Source: Gonatopus flavifemur (taxonomy: Eukaryota > Arthropoda > Insecta > Hymenoptera > Dryinidae). From it: a DNA stretch of 64,000 bases. The stretch is from the NCBI GenBank assembly GCA_018340375.1, contig JAFFJZ010000054.1:744001-808000 (forward strand), in the 5' to 3' direction. The notes beneath the pieces were generated by a model, which saw nothing but the letters and a program-made list of their open reading frames with translations, had not been told where the DNA came from and made no database searches. Shown here one piece after another: positions 23,768 to 33,529 of this stretch (position 1 is the first letter of the stretch; each line of letters starts with the position of its first letter). Both the position numbers and the translations under genes were made by a program.

Positions 23768-24215
23768 GGGGTAAAATTCGCCAAGTGTTCCCACCTGAAA
23801 ATTTCAATCTCATCAATGTTGATGAAATTCCATGAATTTGTTGTACCAGTGACCCTCTTCGGATTGTGTTAACACAAGGTTTCTAGGAAGTCAGGTTTTG
23901 TGGTACAGGGGTTTGAATTTTCAAAGTCTTTTTGATCTGCGTTTTCTCGAAAAATCATCATCCTCATTAATTCCATTTAAAGGAAATATATTATCATTGA
24001 TATTGTTAGGATTTTTTCGGAATTTTACGATAAAAATACTTTCATTCATGCAGAAGGAATATTTCACATATAAATTCGATTTTTAAAAGTATTTTTGCAT
24101 TTTTTGGTCACTGCGCCCCTTTTGATATTGATGAAACCTTGATAAATCGAAAGCTTGATTCTTTAGCTTCAAAATCATACAGATTAAGAGATGGGATAAG
24201 GAAATTCCACCCGCT
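23768..24215 (+). repeat. Left long inverted repeat of the Sola-like element
   Basis: Mirrors 28635-29081. Shared landmarks include GTGTTCCCACCTGAAAATTT, CTGCATGAATGAAAGTATTT (reverse) and GGTCACTGCGCCCCTTTTGA. No gene inside. Confidence 0.85.
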
Positions 24216-24660
24216 ACCATCGTGTATAAATATAACACTACGCCAACATTGTGTAATAATATTTTATGCTAATGGATAATTCATTCTGCCGTAATTTTCT
24301 GTATCATTATCAGTGAAAATCACTTCCAGAAATCAAATATCCTCGATTCTTAATGTTAATCTCTGATTCTAATTCACTGAGGATTTGAATTCATTCTTAT
24401 CAATCATATAAACTTCTGCCCTGAAGCTTCAATTGAATAGTGACTGTGGATGTTTCCAGGGCAACCTGATTCTTTTCCATTTGTAACCTAACCAACCTCA
24501 TTCTCTCCCATCTGAACTCATCAACGGTTTCGTGTCGTTTTGAATGTACAGAGATAAATATCAAATCAGTGAAACTTTCTTGTTTATGAAGTTTTGGTGA
24601 TTGATTTTCTGCTGAATTATTCTATTGAGGAAGGACTTTTTCCTACATGTAATAACACAA

Positions 24661-27600
24661 TGAAACGAAGGAGTTCAGGTGATCGTTGTTTCAATCCATT
24701 TCAATATCCCTGTCACGACAAATCTTCAGATCTTCGAACCTTATCTTCAAATTTGAGAAAAAAATATCATCATCTACCCTCTGATACCCGAATATGTAGT
24801 AGATGCAGGAAAGACATGACTGTACTATCTTCAATGTCACCTTTGTACGATGTCCAATCTGTTCAGACGGATACATGCGAGAATAATTCACTTGAGGTAG
24901 TTCCGCTTTATTATTCCATTCATCAAAAAAGTACACAGTATACGAGGGTGGATTGATAAGTTTCCGGCCTGACCAAGAAAAACAACGTTTTTAAGAATTT
25001 TTTTTTTTTTATTTCTCAACATAATCTCCTCCAAGGCTGATACATTTCTCATAGCGGTGTTCTAGTCTAGTAATGCCATCTCTATAGAGTGATTCGTCAA
25101 GCTCCTCAAAATACCCATTTACAGCTTCGATTACTTCTTCATTGTCCGCAAATCTCTTACCGCCAAGCCATTTTTTGAGGTTAGGAAACAGATAATAGTC
25201 ACTCGGGGCTAGGTCTGGAGAGTAGGGAGGGTGCGGCATTAATTCAAACTTCAGATCGTTGATTTTAGCCATCGCAACGATTGACGTGTGCGCTGGTGCG
25301 TTATCGTGATGAAACAAGATTTTTTTCTTCGCCAGATGAGGTCGTTTAATTTTCACTTCGTGGCTCAAACGTTGCAATAAGTCTGCGTAGTATTGACCAG
25401 TGATAGTTTTACCCTTTTCAAGGTAATCAATGTATATAATACCTCTTGCATCCCAAAAAACAGTAGCCATAACCTTGTTCGCCGAAAAAATTGTTTTTGC
25501 CTTCTTTGGAGTTGGTTCCCCTGGTCCAATCCACTGTTTAGACTGTTCTTTGGTTTCAGGAGTGTAGTGGTGGACCCAAGTTTCGTCAACGGTTACGAAT
25601 CGACGCAAGAATTCGCTTGGATTACGCTTATACAACGCCAAATTGGCGGTAGAAATGTTCTTTCGAATCAATTTTTGGTCGGCTGTTAGCAAACGCGGCA
25701 CCCATCTTGCACAGAGCTTTTCTATATACAAATGTTGGTGCAAAATATTTTGTACACGTTCATATGACATCTTACAGGTCTCAGCTATCTCACGAACTTT
25801 TAATCTGCGATCTTTCAGCACTATTTGATGGATTTTTCCTATCATATCTGGAGTTGTGACCTCAATGGGGCGTCCTGAGCGAGGCTCATCAGAGGTGCTC
25901 ACACGACCCTTTTTAAACTCGGAAACCCACTGCTTAACGGTTGAATATGATGGGGAGGATGTCCCCAGTGTTGAGTCCATCTCTTCTTCAGTTTCCTTCG
26001 GCGTTAACCCCTTCAAATAAAAGTATTTGATGACAGCACGATTTTCCAGCTTTTCCATTTCTACGAAAAACACAGAGGCGTCTTGGTCAGCGTGCTCTCA
26101 AAACTAAACTAACATGGCGATCGGACTGAAACTATAGCTACAAGCTATCTAAGGATGGTACTATAGAACGCCACCTCAAGGTAGGCCTAGTGGCGCCATC
26201 TCTTGGTCAGGCCGGAAACTCATCAATCCACCCTCGTACATTGAGTAAAAAGATGATGGAGGCAACTACGCACGACAGTTGGATACGTTCAAATACAATC
26301 CTTCGTCAATTCAATTTGAATTCAAGGTTCATTCAAGTATTCGTAGTTGAGTCGACTACAAATCTAATCGAATCGAAGAAGTATTGCATTTCTATTATCT
26401 CTTAGGATCAAACATTATTCGAAGGGGAGGATGATGTCCCACACCTTGAAATTAACGAGGAGGAAACTTTTGATATGAATGGAGAAGATTTTTCCGTACC
26501 ATCAACAAAAATGTCTGAGAATTCGAATCGAAAGTGTCAAATAAAACATAATGAATCAGCTATTGAAGTTCTCGATCAGATCAAAGAGAAGTTCAAACAG
26601 TCTTCCAGTTACTCAGAAAAGATTTTGCTCCTAACCCTTGCTCCAAAATCATGGGGACGGAGGACATTGGCTACTGAATTCAACGCTTCGGAACGTCAAG
26701 CTAGGGAAGCCATACAGTTGGTAGCTGAAAACGGGATTCTAACATCACGAAATCCAAAGAGAGGACGAAGGTTATCTTGCGAGATTGAAAATTCCATCAT
26801 AGCATTTTATTTGGATGATGAGAATAGCCGGATATTGCCAGGCATGAAGGATTATGTTTCGATCAAAACTGATAATGAAACGCGTGAACATGTTCAAAAA
26901 AGATTGATTTTATGCAATCTTGTCGAATTGTATTCTTCATTCAAATTGGAGAATCCTACAGTTGATGTGAGCTTATCGGAATTTTCACAGCTGAGACCTC
27001 GCAATTGTGTACTCGCTGGAGCTTCTGGAACTTATACCGTATGCGTGTGTGTTTATCATGAAAACGTGAATTCAATGCTAGATGCCATAAGTTTACGAAA
27101 ACTAACGTCTGCGACAGATTTCCCCATGACTTCTCACCACGATGCTATTCAAATGCTTGTATGTGATAATCCTACTTCTGAATGCTATCTGGACAAGTGT
27201 TCTGGAATAGACAATTTTAAGGATTTTCTTCAATCGAATTTTACAGACCAGTACATTGAGAGAGTAGAATATCAAATTTGGCAACAAACTGATCGCATCA
27301 CTTTGGGTACTGAAATAGCAGACGCAGGATATTTCGTGGAGGATCTCTGTGAACGATTACATAAGTTGAAATCTCACGCTTTTGTAGCAAAAGAGCAATC
27401 GTCCTTCCTTAAGAATCTCAAGGATAATTTGAAGGCCGGAGAATTCATAGTTACATGTGATTTTGCTGAAAACTATGCATTTATTGCTCAGAATGCTATT
27501 CAATCGTTTCATTGGAATAACAACCAAGTTACCATTTTCACAACAGTAATTTATTACAGAACAGATGGGTTAAGACATTGCAGTATAGTAATTTTGTCTG

Positions 27601-28154
27601 ATAATCTGACGCATGATACGGTAGCTGTTTATGAATTTCAAAAAATTATTACAAAGTATTTGCAAGATAATTTTGAATGTGAAAAAATCTTCTACTTCAC
27701 TGATGGAGCATCGCAACATTTCAAAAATAAATATAATTTTGCAAATCTCCGACATCATGAACATGGTTTTGGAATTGCGGCTGAGTGGCATTTTCATGCA
27801 AGTGCACATGGCAAAGGACCTTGCGACGGTATTGGTGGAAATTTGAAGAGACTTGCAGCACGTGCAAGTCTGCAAGCATCATCAAATGAGAATCAAATTT
27901 TGACTGCGGATGCTCTTTATCAGTGGGTTAAAGAACATTTGAAAGAAACTGTAATTTTTTTCAGTCCAAAGAGTACTCATATAGAGGCTACGAAAGCGCT
28001 TGAAAAACGATTTGCATCTGCAAAAACGATAGCAGGAACTCTCAAATACCATTGTGTAATACCTATGGAACATTCATCGTTTATTCTTAAAACTCACTCT
28101 CCGGCAGTGCAATATGATATATTCCCAAAGACCCGAAGAAGGCATAAAAATTAG
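24661..28154 (+). CDS. DDD-type transposase-like protein, split by an intron and a nested mariner
   Basis: The first exon starts at ATG 24661 ([13 protein letters not shown]) and carries a Cys/His cluster ending CSRCRKDM, a likely zinc-binding N-terminus. The frame is broken by the mariner at 24943-26236. A probable intron ends at TTATCTCTTAG (26395-26405), after which the frame is open from 26406 to TAG 28152-28154. Numbering from the in-frame Met at 26475: helix-turn-helix-like stretch near 50-100 ([19 protein letters not shown]), Cys-rich CVLAGASG...CVCVYH near 175-195, then three acidic blocks: CDFAENYAF (D329), [11 protein letters not shown] (D410) and [12 protein letters not shown] (D451). 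Spacing and context suit an RNase H-fold transposase. The family occurs widely in animals as uncharacterised repeats; the assignment is inference. Apart from the mariner the coding sequence looks intact. Confidence 0.75.
24943..26236 (-). mobile_element. Apparently intact mariner nested in the Sola-like gene
   Basis: A 1294-bp element with 36-bp terminal inverted repeats differing at one position (ends CGAGGGTGGATTGAT), flanked by TA duplications (24941-24942, 26237-26238). The uninterrupted transposase and near-identical ends point to a recent insertion. It landed at or close to the 5' side of the host element's intron. Confidence 0.95.
25009..26058 (-). CDS. Mariner transposase, full length
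   Basis: The open frame extends 354 residues from 26073, but the likely start is the sixth codon (26058), giving [20 protein letters not shown] and 349 residues, standard for mariners. It has two helix-turn-helix motifs (about 20-60 and 90-115 in the longer numbering), then the catalytic core: D163 in [11 protein letters not shown]257 in [10 protein letters not shown], and D292 in [11 protein letters not shown]. The last two are separated by 34 residues (D34D). The usual WVPH linker reads WVPRLL. The enzyme binds the terminal repeats, excises the element and inserts it at TA. No stop or frameshift is seen, so it could be active. Codon use matches the AT-rich surroundings. Confidence 0.95.
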   Translation of the reverse strand: MEKLENRAVIKYFYLKGLTPKETEEEMDSTLGTSSPSYSTVKQWVSEFKKGRVSTSDEPRSGRPIEVTTPDMIGKIHQIVLKDRRLKVREIAETCKMSYERVQNILHQHLYIEKLCARWVPRLLTADQKLIRKNISTANLALYKRNPSEFLRRFVTVDETWVHHYTPETKEQSKQWIGPGEPTPKKAKTIFSANKVMATVFWDARGIIYIDYLEKGKTITGQYYADLLQRLSHEVKIKRPHLAKKKILFHHDNAPAHTSIVAMAKINDLKFELMPHPPYSPDLAPSDYYLFPNLKKWLGGKRFADNEEVIEAVNGYFEELDESLYRDGITRLEHRYEKCISLGGDYVEK

Positions 28155-28634
28155 AGTATAGGAACAACCTTTCAGAAGGATCAGAAGATTGATAATTATA
28201 AATACTGCAAATTGTTCAATATCATTCTATACATTTATGTAGCAATAATTCAATTTTGTTAATAATCAGAGTACTATAACTTGTACAGAGAAAGTCACTA
28301 CTTACAGTTACTCTCACCAGTTACAGTAGCCGCGTTTCCATAAAAATTGATTATCAATAAAAAGATATTTGATGGGTCCAAGATGACAAATTGGTATGAC
28401 TAATTATTACAATAATGTTCTAATAAAGTATGACGTGTTTTCTTCAACCGTGTGTCGTGAATCAATGATTCATTTGAAAGGGGTAATCTAGATGTTTGTA
28501 ATGAGCAATGTGGTAGGCAAAATTGAGAAAATAAATTTGATAGTTACTTTTTTCATAAAACAATACACTGAAAATCGATGGTGTGATCGTCACGTACTCA
28601 AGGTACGATACGTACACACTTGGAACTCTGTACC

Positions 28635-29081
28635 TTGGGGAAATTTCTTCGTCCCATTTCCAAACGTGTATGATTTTGAAGCTCAGGAATCGAGCTTCCG
28701 ATTTATCAAGGTTTCATCAATATCAAAAGGGGCGCAGTGACCGAAGAATGCAAAAATACTTTTAAAAATCGAATTTATATGTGAAATATTCCTTCTGCAT
28801 GAATGAAAGTATTTTTATCGTGAAATTTAGAAAAAATCCACACAATATCAATGATAACATATTCTCATTAAATGGAATTAATGAGGATGATGATTTTTCG
28901 AAAAAACGCAGATCAAAAAAATCTTGAAAATTTAAACCCCTGTACCACGAAAACCTGACTTCCTAGAGACCTGGTGTTAACACAATTTGAAGAGGGTCAC
29001 TGGTACAACAAATTCATGGAATTTCATCAACATTGATGAGATTGAAATTTTCAGGTGGGAACACTTGGCGAATTTTACCCC
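28635..29081 (-). repeat. Right long inverted repeat of the Sola-like element
   Basis: Counterpart of 23768-24215. The outer end reads GGCGAATTTTACCCC before the ATAC duplication. Confidence 0.85.
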
Positions 29082-29148
29082 ATACATATGTGTGTATTCG
29101 ACCTGAGAATTGGATTGAAAACTTTTATCGAGTTTAAGAATATAACCA

Positions 29149-29373
29149 CACGGAAAAAAATATTGTCATCATGACCACCCAAAATATCGTCAAAAGTGTA
29201 TCGTTGAAACAATGGATCGGATTGATATAGAGACGATATGTTCTTCTGTTTCGACCTGGAGATATTGTGTTGAACAACATGCAGTACGTTTATAATTTTT
29301 CTTCATTGAACATATTGTGTCTGGCTATAGTAATGAGACTGGGAAGTGATGATGACAATATTTTTTTTCCGTG
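29149..29373. mobile_element. CACGGAAAA-type MITE
   Basis: 225 bp. The ends CACGGAAAAAAATATTGTCA and its complement extend ~30 bp inward (CATCATGACC against CATCATCACT). Outside bases are CA on the left and TA on the right, so the duplication is uncertain. Confidence 0.65.
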
Positions 29374-29375
29374 TA

Positions 29376-30375
29376 ATAACAGATAGATGAAACCATGATG
29401 TTGCTGAAATGAAATAGGTATGCTATACTGTGGTAACATTGTAGTAACTTTGGATGAGATCGAAATTACACGTTACCAGTCCATTGTACGCAACAAACCG
29501 GTGATATTGTGTGTGATCTTGAGTCACATTGTAGTTATGCTGCGGTAACAAACTGCGTTGGGTGAGTAGCCTCTAGTACAAATTAGACATATATGCCCCA
29601 TACATAAAACATACATGACTCATGTATGGAGATGCATGGAATCATATATAACCCATATATAATTTGTATATAACCCATACATGGCTCAGGTGTAATCCAT
29701 ATATAATCCATGTATACAGAATATTCCATATGTGGTAAAATTCTTCAAAAAATGTGGAAAATCCTTCATTTGTGGATCATGTATGACGTATATAGGTTCA
29801 TTTTCACTCATCGATCCCAGAATGCGGGAGCTGGTGACTCTCACCATGTACCTTTTGGAGACTACCGCAGTATAATCGCACATCAATGTGAAAGAAGGAT
29901 GAGTACATTGTAGTCAGTGACTATACTGTACTACAGCGTAATCTTTGTTATTCATCAATAAGATGTGCGGTAAGCTGGCAATCGTCACGAAAAGTTACAT
30001 GGTGGGGGCTGCCAGCTCCCGTATTGTGGAATCACTGTTTTTACCAGGGGCAAGTCCACAGGGGGGGAAGCGTGGCAATTTATGGAGATACATCATCGAA
30101 TGAGAATCTAGAATCTCACAAGCAAACCCATCTTAAGAAAACCCTAGTCAAAGTCGCATGGTGATCCAGAAAAGGATAGTTCGATCATGAAAAGTTAATT
30201 AATCCACAACAGAATATCCATAGATGATGTATGACATTTTATAAAATTATGCATATGTTTGGCGATGAATCTGCATAGAGTATTCATAATCAAACATATG
30301 AATCATTATCAAAAATCAATGCTCATTCAATGTATAACTCAATATGAGAAATTATCAGGAATTCTAATGGTCAGA
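29376..30375. other. Unassigned DNA with CATATATGG-type repeats
   Basis: No gene. A GTAAC/TTAC-rich block lies at 29430-29550. 29580-29720 holds CATACAT/CCATATATAA words related to 9180-9320. 30010-30080 has a short G-rich patch. Confidence 0.4.
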
Positions 30376-30379
30376 GAAA

Positions 30380-30470
30380 AAATCTATCTCCACAATTCGA
30401 TTTGAACTTGGGTTTTCCCTAATTATTTACCCAGTGCTTCGCCATTGAGCCATGGACCACAGCCCTGGTG
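30380..30470 (-). repeat. tRNA-derived SINE head or tRNA pseudogene
   Basis: On the minus strand a box A-like TGGCTCAATGGCGAAGCA and a box B-like GTTCAAATCGA lie about 40 bp apart, with an added AT-rich variable part. No credible cloverleaf, so a SINE or decayed tRNA. Confidence 0.5.
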
Positions 30471-31115
30471 AAAAAAATTCCTTCGAAAACCTCTGAAAAT
30501 TTCTCTAAATTTTACTGAAAAACTCTGAAAAAATCTGAGGAAACCTGAGAGAATCTGAGAAACTCTTGTTTATTTGACATATTTTTCGACTGAAAATTTT
30601 TCTCGATATCTATACAAGGCGTTCCATGCCAAAACGGGGGGTTCGAGAAAATTTGTTATTTGATTTCCCCAATTTTTTAATAGTATCTACACTGGTAAAA
30701 ATTTCTTGGAATTTAATGTATTTTTCATGTACATATGAGAATGAAGATTCAATTTTTAGGCCCTCATCGGTATACGTAGTCTACCAGCATGGAGTGCCTA
30801 TTGCACCCGCTATCGTACGCTCTGACCGTATCTTCTAAAATATTTGAGTGATCCAATTGGAAGTTGAATAGTGTTTCATTTCATGCAATACTGATTGATA
30901 ATTGAAGGGGTTGTCTGTATGTCTGTCAGTCTGTACCAGGGATAACTCTGGACCGAGTGGACCAAATTGGATGAAATTTATAGAGGACCTTCGTCGAAAC
31001 CATCCCCCGGGACCATTTTTTTTATTGCGATCGGACAAGTCCTTCTATTTTTTTGAAATTCTTCTCTGAAAAAAGAAGTGATCTCGGAGAAAATTTTCTC
31101 CGCTGTATACATATA
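30471..31115. other. Unassigned AT-rich DNA
   Basis: Begins with repeated GAAAA(C/A)TCTGA words (30480-30560). No gene supported. Confidence 0.4.
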
Positions 31116-31117
31116 TA

Positions 31118-33485
31118 CAGGGTGGTCCATTTGAAGTGATATAGTCAAATATCTCGGAAACTAGTGGAGATGGAAAAAAATGTTCCAGGTCAAAAGTTTA
31201 GGGTTGAAAGAGGAAGTATGATGCTGTCCTTGAAAAATCCTCCAGAGGTCATTTTGAAGATCATTTAGGGGTCAAGATGGTTTTTTTGAACCAGACCCTC
31301 ATTTTTTCATCATGGCATGGGAAATCTGGTTTCAAACCCTTTACGAAACACTGGTCATGGACCCCTTTTCGCCTATTTGGGTGCAAGGTATGGACCGTCG
31401 AAGTTGTTGATGAACTACTCTCAGCGCTTCCCGGGAACAACGACGTGGACGTGGTAGTTCTCTGTTCCCTCCAGAGTGCTTGATTATCGTGAGTCCCCTT
31501 GCCTCTCACATGAGGGGTGCTTGATGCTGTTACAATAATTGCTCGAAGTTACCCCCCTCTACCTGGATACATAATCGCAGTCTCCGCCGAGAATTTGTGA
31601 CCGTCAACAATTTTTGAGAGTCGATACTCATTTATAATCCCCATTGAATCAAATGGAATAATTCATTCGATTCCGAACGCAATGATCGTAATGAATCGTA
31701 CACATTACTGCCAACCATAATAAGCAGAGACTCAGTGTTCCCGTTTAGTTATGTTGAAGTTTTTTTTTCAATGAAATTAACTCTAATCTGCATTGAAATC
31801 AGTCCCGATCTCCGGAGAAGAGCGATGAACAGGGATACATAAACAAACAGAAACACCGAATTTCTGTATATTATGGTTGGTTATGTGGATGATTACGGAA
31901 ATACGTGATCATTTAAACACTGGTTCTAAACTCAGACCATCACGATCGTTCTTCTCTTTTGCATATTCAATCATCTACATTTATCAATTCATCCCATTCG
32001 ATTCAATCGAAGAAATGAATCACTATCCACCCTCTGAAATTATTGATATGATGCTTGTACTTGGCTCATGTTACAATAATTACAACGAAGCCGCAAGAGT
32101 TTACCGGGATCGGTATCCCGATCGCCGCATCGCACACCCCACGACCATCCATCACTCGAATTGAGGGCTCGACGGGGAGTATTGCAGCGAGATCTAAGAC
32201 ATCACCGGTACGATTAGAATGATATCCATGCACTCACCATATTGGGACTTATCCACTTGGACCCTCATGTTAGCAGCAGATCGTTGGCACGAATAACTGG
32301 TGTACCCCGGACTACTGTTTTAAGGATCTTGAAGCATGTCAAATATCGACCATACCACATTACGTTAACTCGAGCTCTCACTCCAAACGACATGAGACTT
32401 CGAATTAGATTCTGCAACTGGGCACGAGCAAGGCTGGTTGACGATCCTTAATTCTTCGACTACGTAATGTTCTCCGACGAAGCATCTTTTCAGAGCACTG
32501 AGCATATGAATAGACACAACTCTCATTACTGGTCTGATGTTAATCCGCATTGGTATCGAGCAATCGACAACCATCATCGTTGGAGCGTAAATGTGTGCTG
32601 CGGGATCGTCAATGGCTATTTGGTCGGTCCACATTTTTTCAACGGCACTTTGAACGGCCCCATGTTTCTGGAATTTCTGGCGGATCATTTACCAGGCTCG
32701 CTTGAGAACCTGGATTTACAAACAAGGCAGAGGATGTGGGTCCAACTAGATGGAGCGCCAACCCATTACGCATTGACCGTGAGAGAATACCTTGATCATC
32801 ATTTCCCGGGAAGGTGGATTGGACGAGGTGGACCAGTTGCGTGACATCCCCGCTCACCCGACTTGACATCTCCCGACTCTTTTTTGTGGGGATTTTTGAA
32901 GGACGAAGTATTCAAGGCCCAACCGACAACGAGGGAGGACATGATCGATCGCATCCGCACTGTTTGTGCCAGCATACCGCGATCAGCGTTTCTGAAGACG
33001 GTCACAAATTTTCGGCGTAGACTGCGATTATGTATCGAGGCAGAGGGGGGGTAACTCCGAACAATCATTGTAACCGCATCAAGCACCCCTCATGTGAGAG
33101 GCAAGAGGACTCACAATAATCAAGCACTCCGGAGGGAACAGAGAACTACCACGCCCACGTCGTTGTTCCTGGGTAGCCCTAAGAGTGGTTCATCAATGAC
33201 TTCAACGGTCCATACCTTGCACCCCAATGGGCGGGAACGGGTCCATGACCAGTGTTTCGTAAAGGGTTTGAAACCAGATTTCCCATGCCATGATGAAAAA
33301 ATGAGGGTCCGGTTCAAAAAAACCATCTTGACACCTAAATGATCCTCAAAATGACCTCTGGAGGAATTTTCAAGGACAGCATCATACTTCCTCCTTCAAC
33401 CCTAAACTTTTGACCTGGAACATTTTTTTCCATCTCCACTAGTTTCCGAGATATTTGACTATATTACTTCAAATGAACCACCCTG
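31118..33485 (+). mobile_element. DD41D Tc1/mariner-type element, copy 2 (both ends present)
   Basis: A 2368-bp element with TA outside each end (31116-31117, 33486-33487) and ends CAGGGTGGT(C/T)CATTTGAAGT. The inverted repeats are about 488 bp (31118-31605 and 32997-33485) at very high identity and include the last ~18 codons of the transposase, so part of the coding sequence exists twice in opposite orientation. Confidence 0.92.
32015..33054 (+). pseudogene. DD41D transposase, copy 2
   Basis: Starts MNHYPPSEIIDMMLVLG as in copy 1. Lesions are a frameshift or stop near 32162 (TGA), a TAA at 32449 just before the first catalytic block, and a TGA at 32842 between the second and third. Catalytic segments survive: FSDEASF, QLDGAPTHY, SPDLTSPDSFLW, again with 41 residues between the last two aspartates. 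The stops differ from those of copy 1, so the copies decayed independently. The final residues lie inside the right inverted repeat. Confidence 0.85.
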
Positions 33486-33529
33486 TATATACCTCATTTC
33501 CTCCGTAGTCTTTGAAAATTCGCTATCTT

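Larger units (their letters stand above)
23768..29081 (+). mobile_element. Long-TIR DNA transposon, Sola-like by inference, interrupted by a mariner
   Basis: A 5314-bp element with ends GGGGTAAAATTCGCC and its complement, flanked by a 4-bp duplication ATAC (23764-23767, 29082-29085). The inverted repeats are about 450 bp (23768 to about 24215; about 28635 to 29081) and diverge by a few percent to ten percent. Between them lies one plus-strand gene with DDD-type signatures. Ends starting G-purine-G, 4-bp duplications and long inverted repeats recall the Sola superfamily as I remember it; I could not compare sequences. Removing the nested 1.3 kb mariner leaves about 4.0 kb. Confidence 0.8.
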
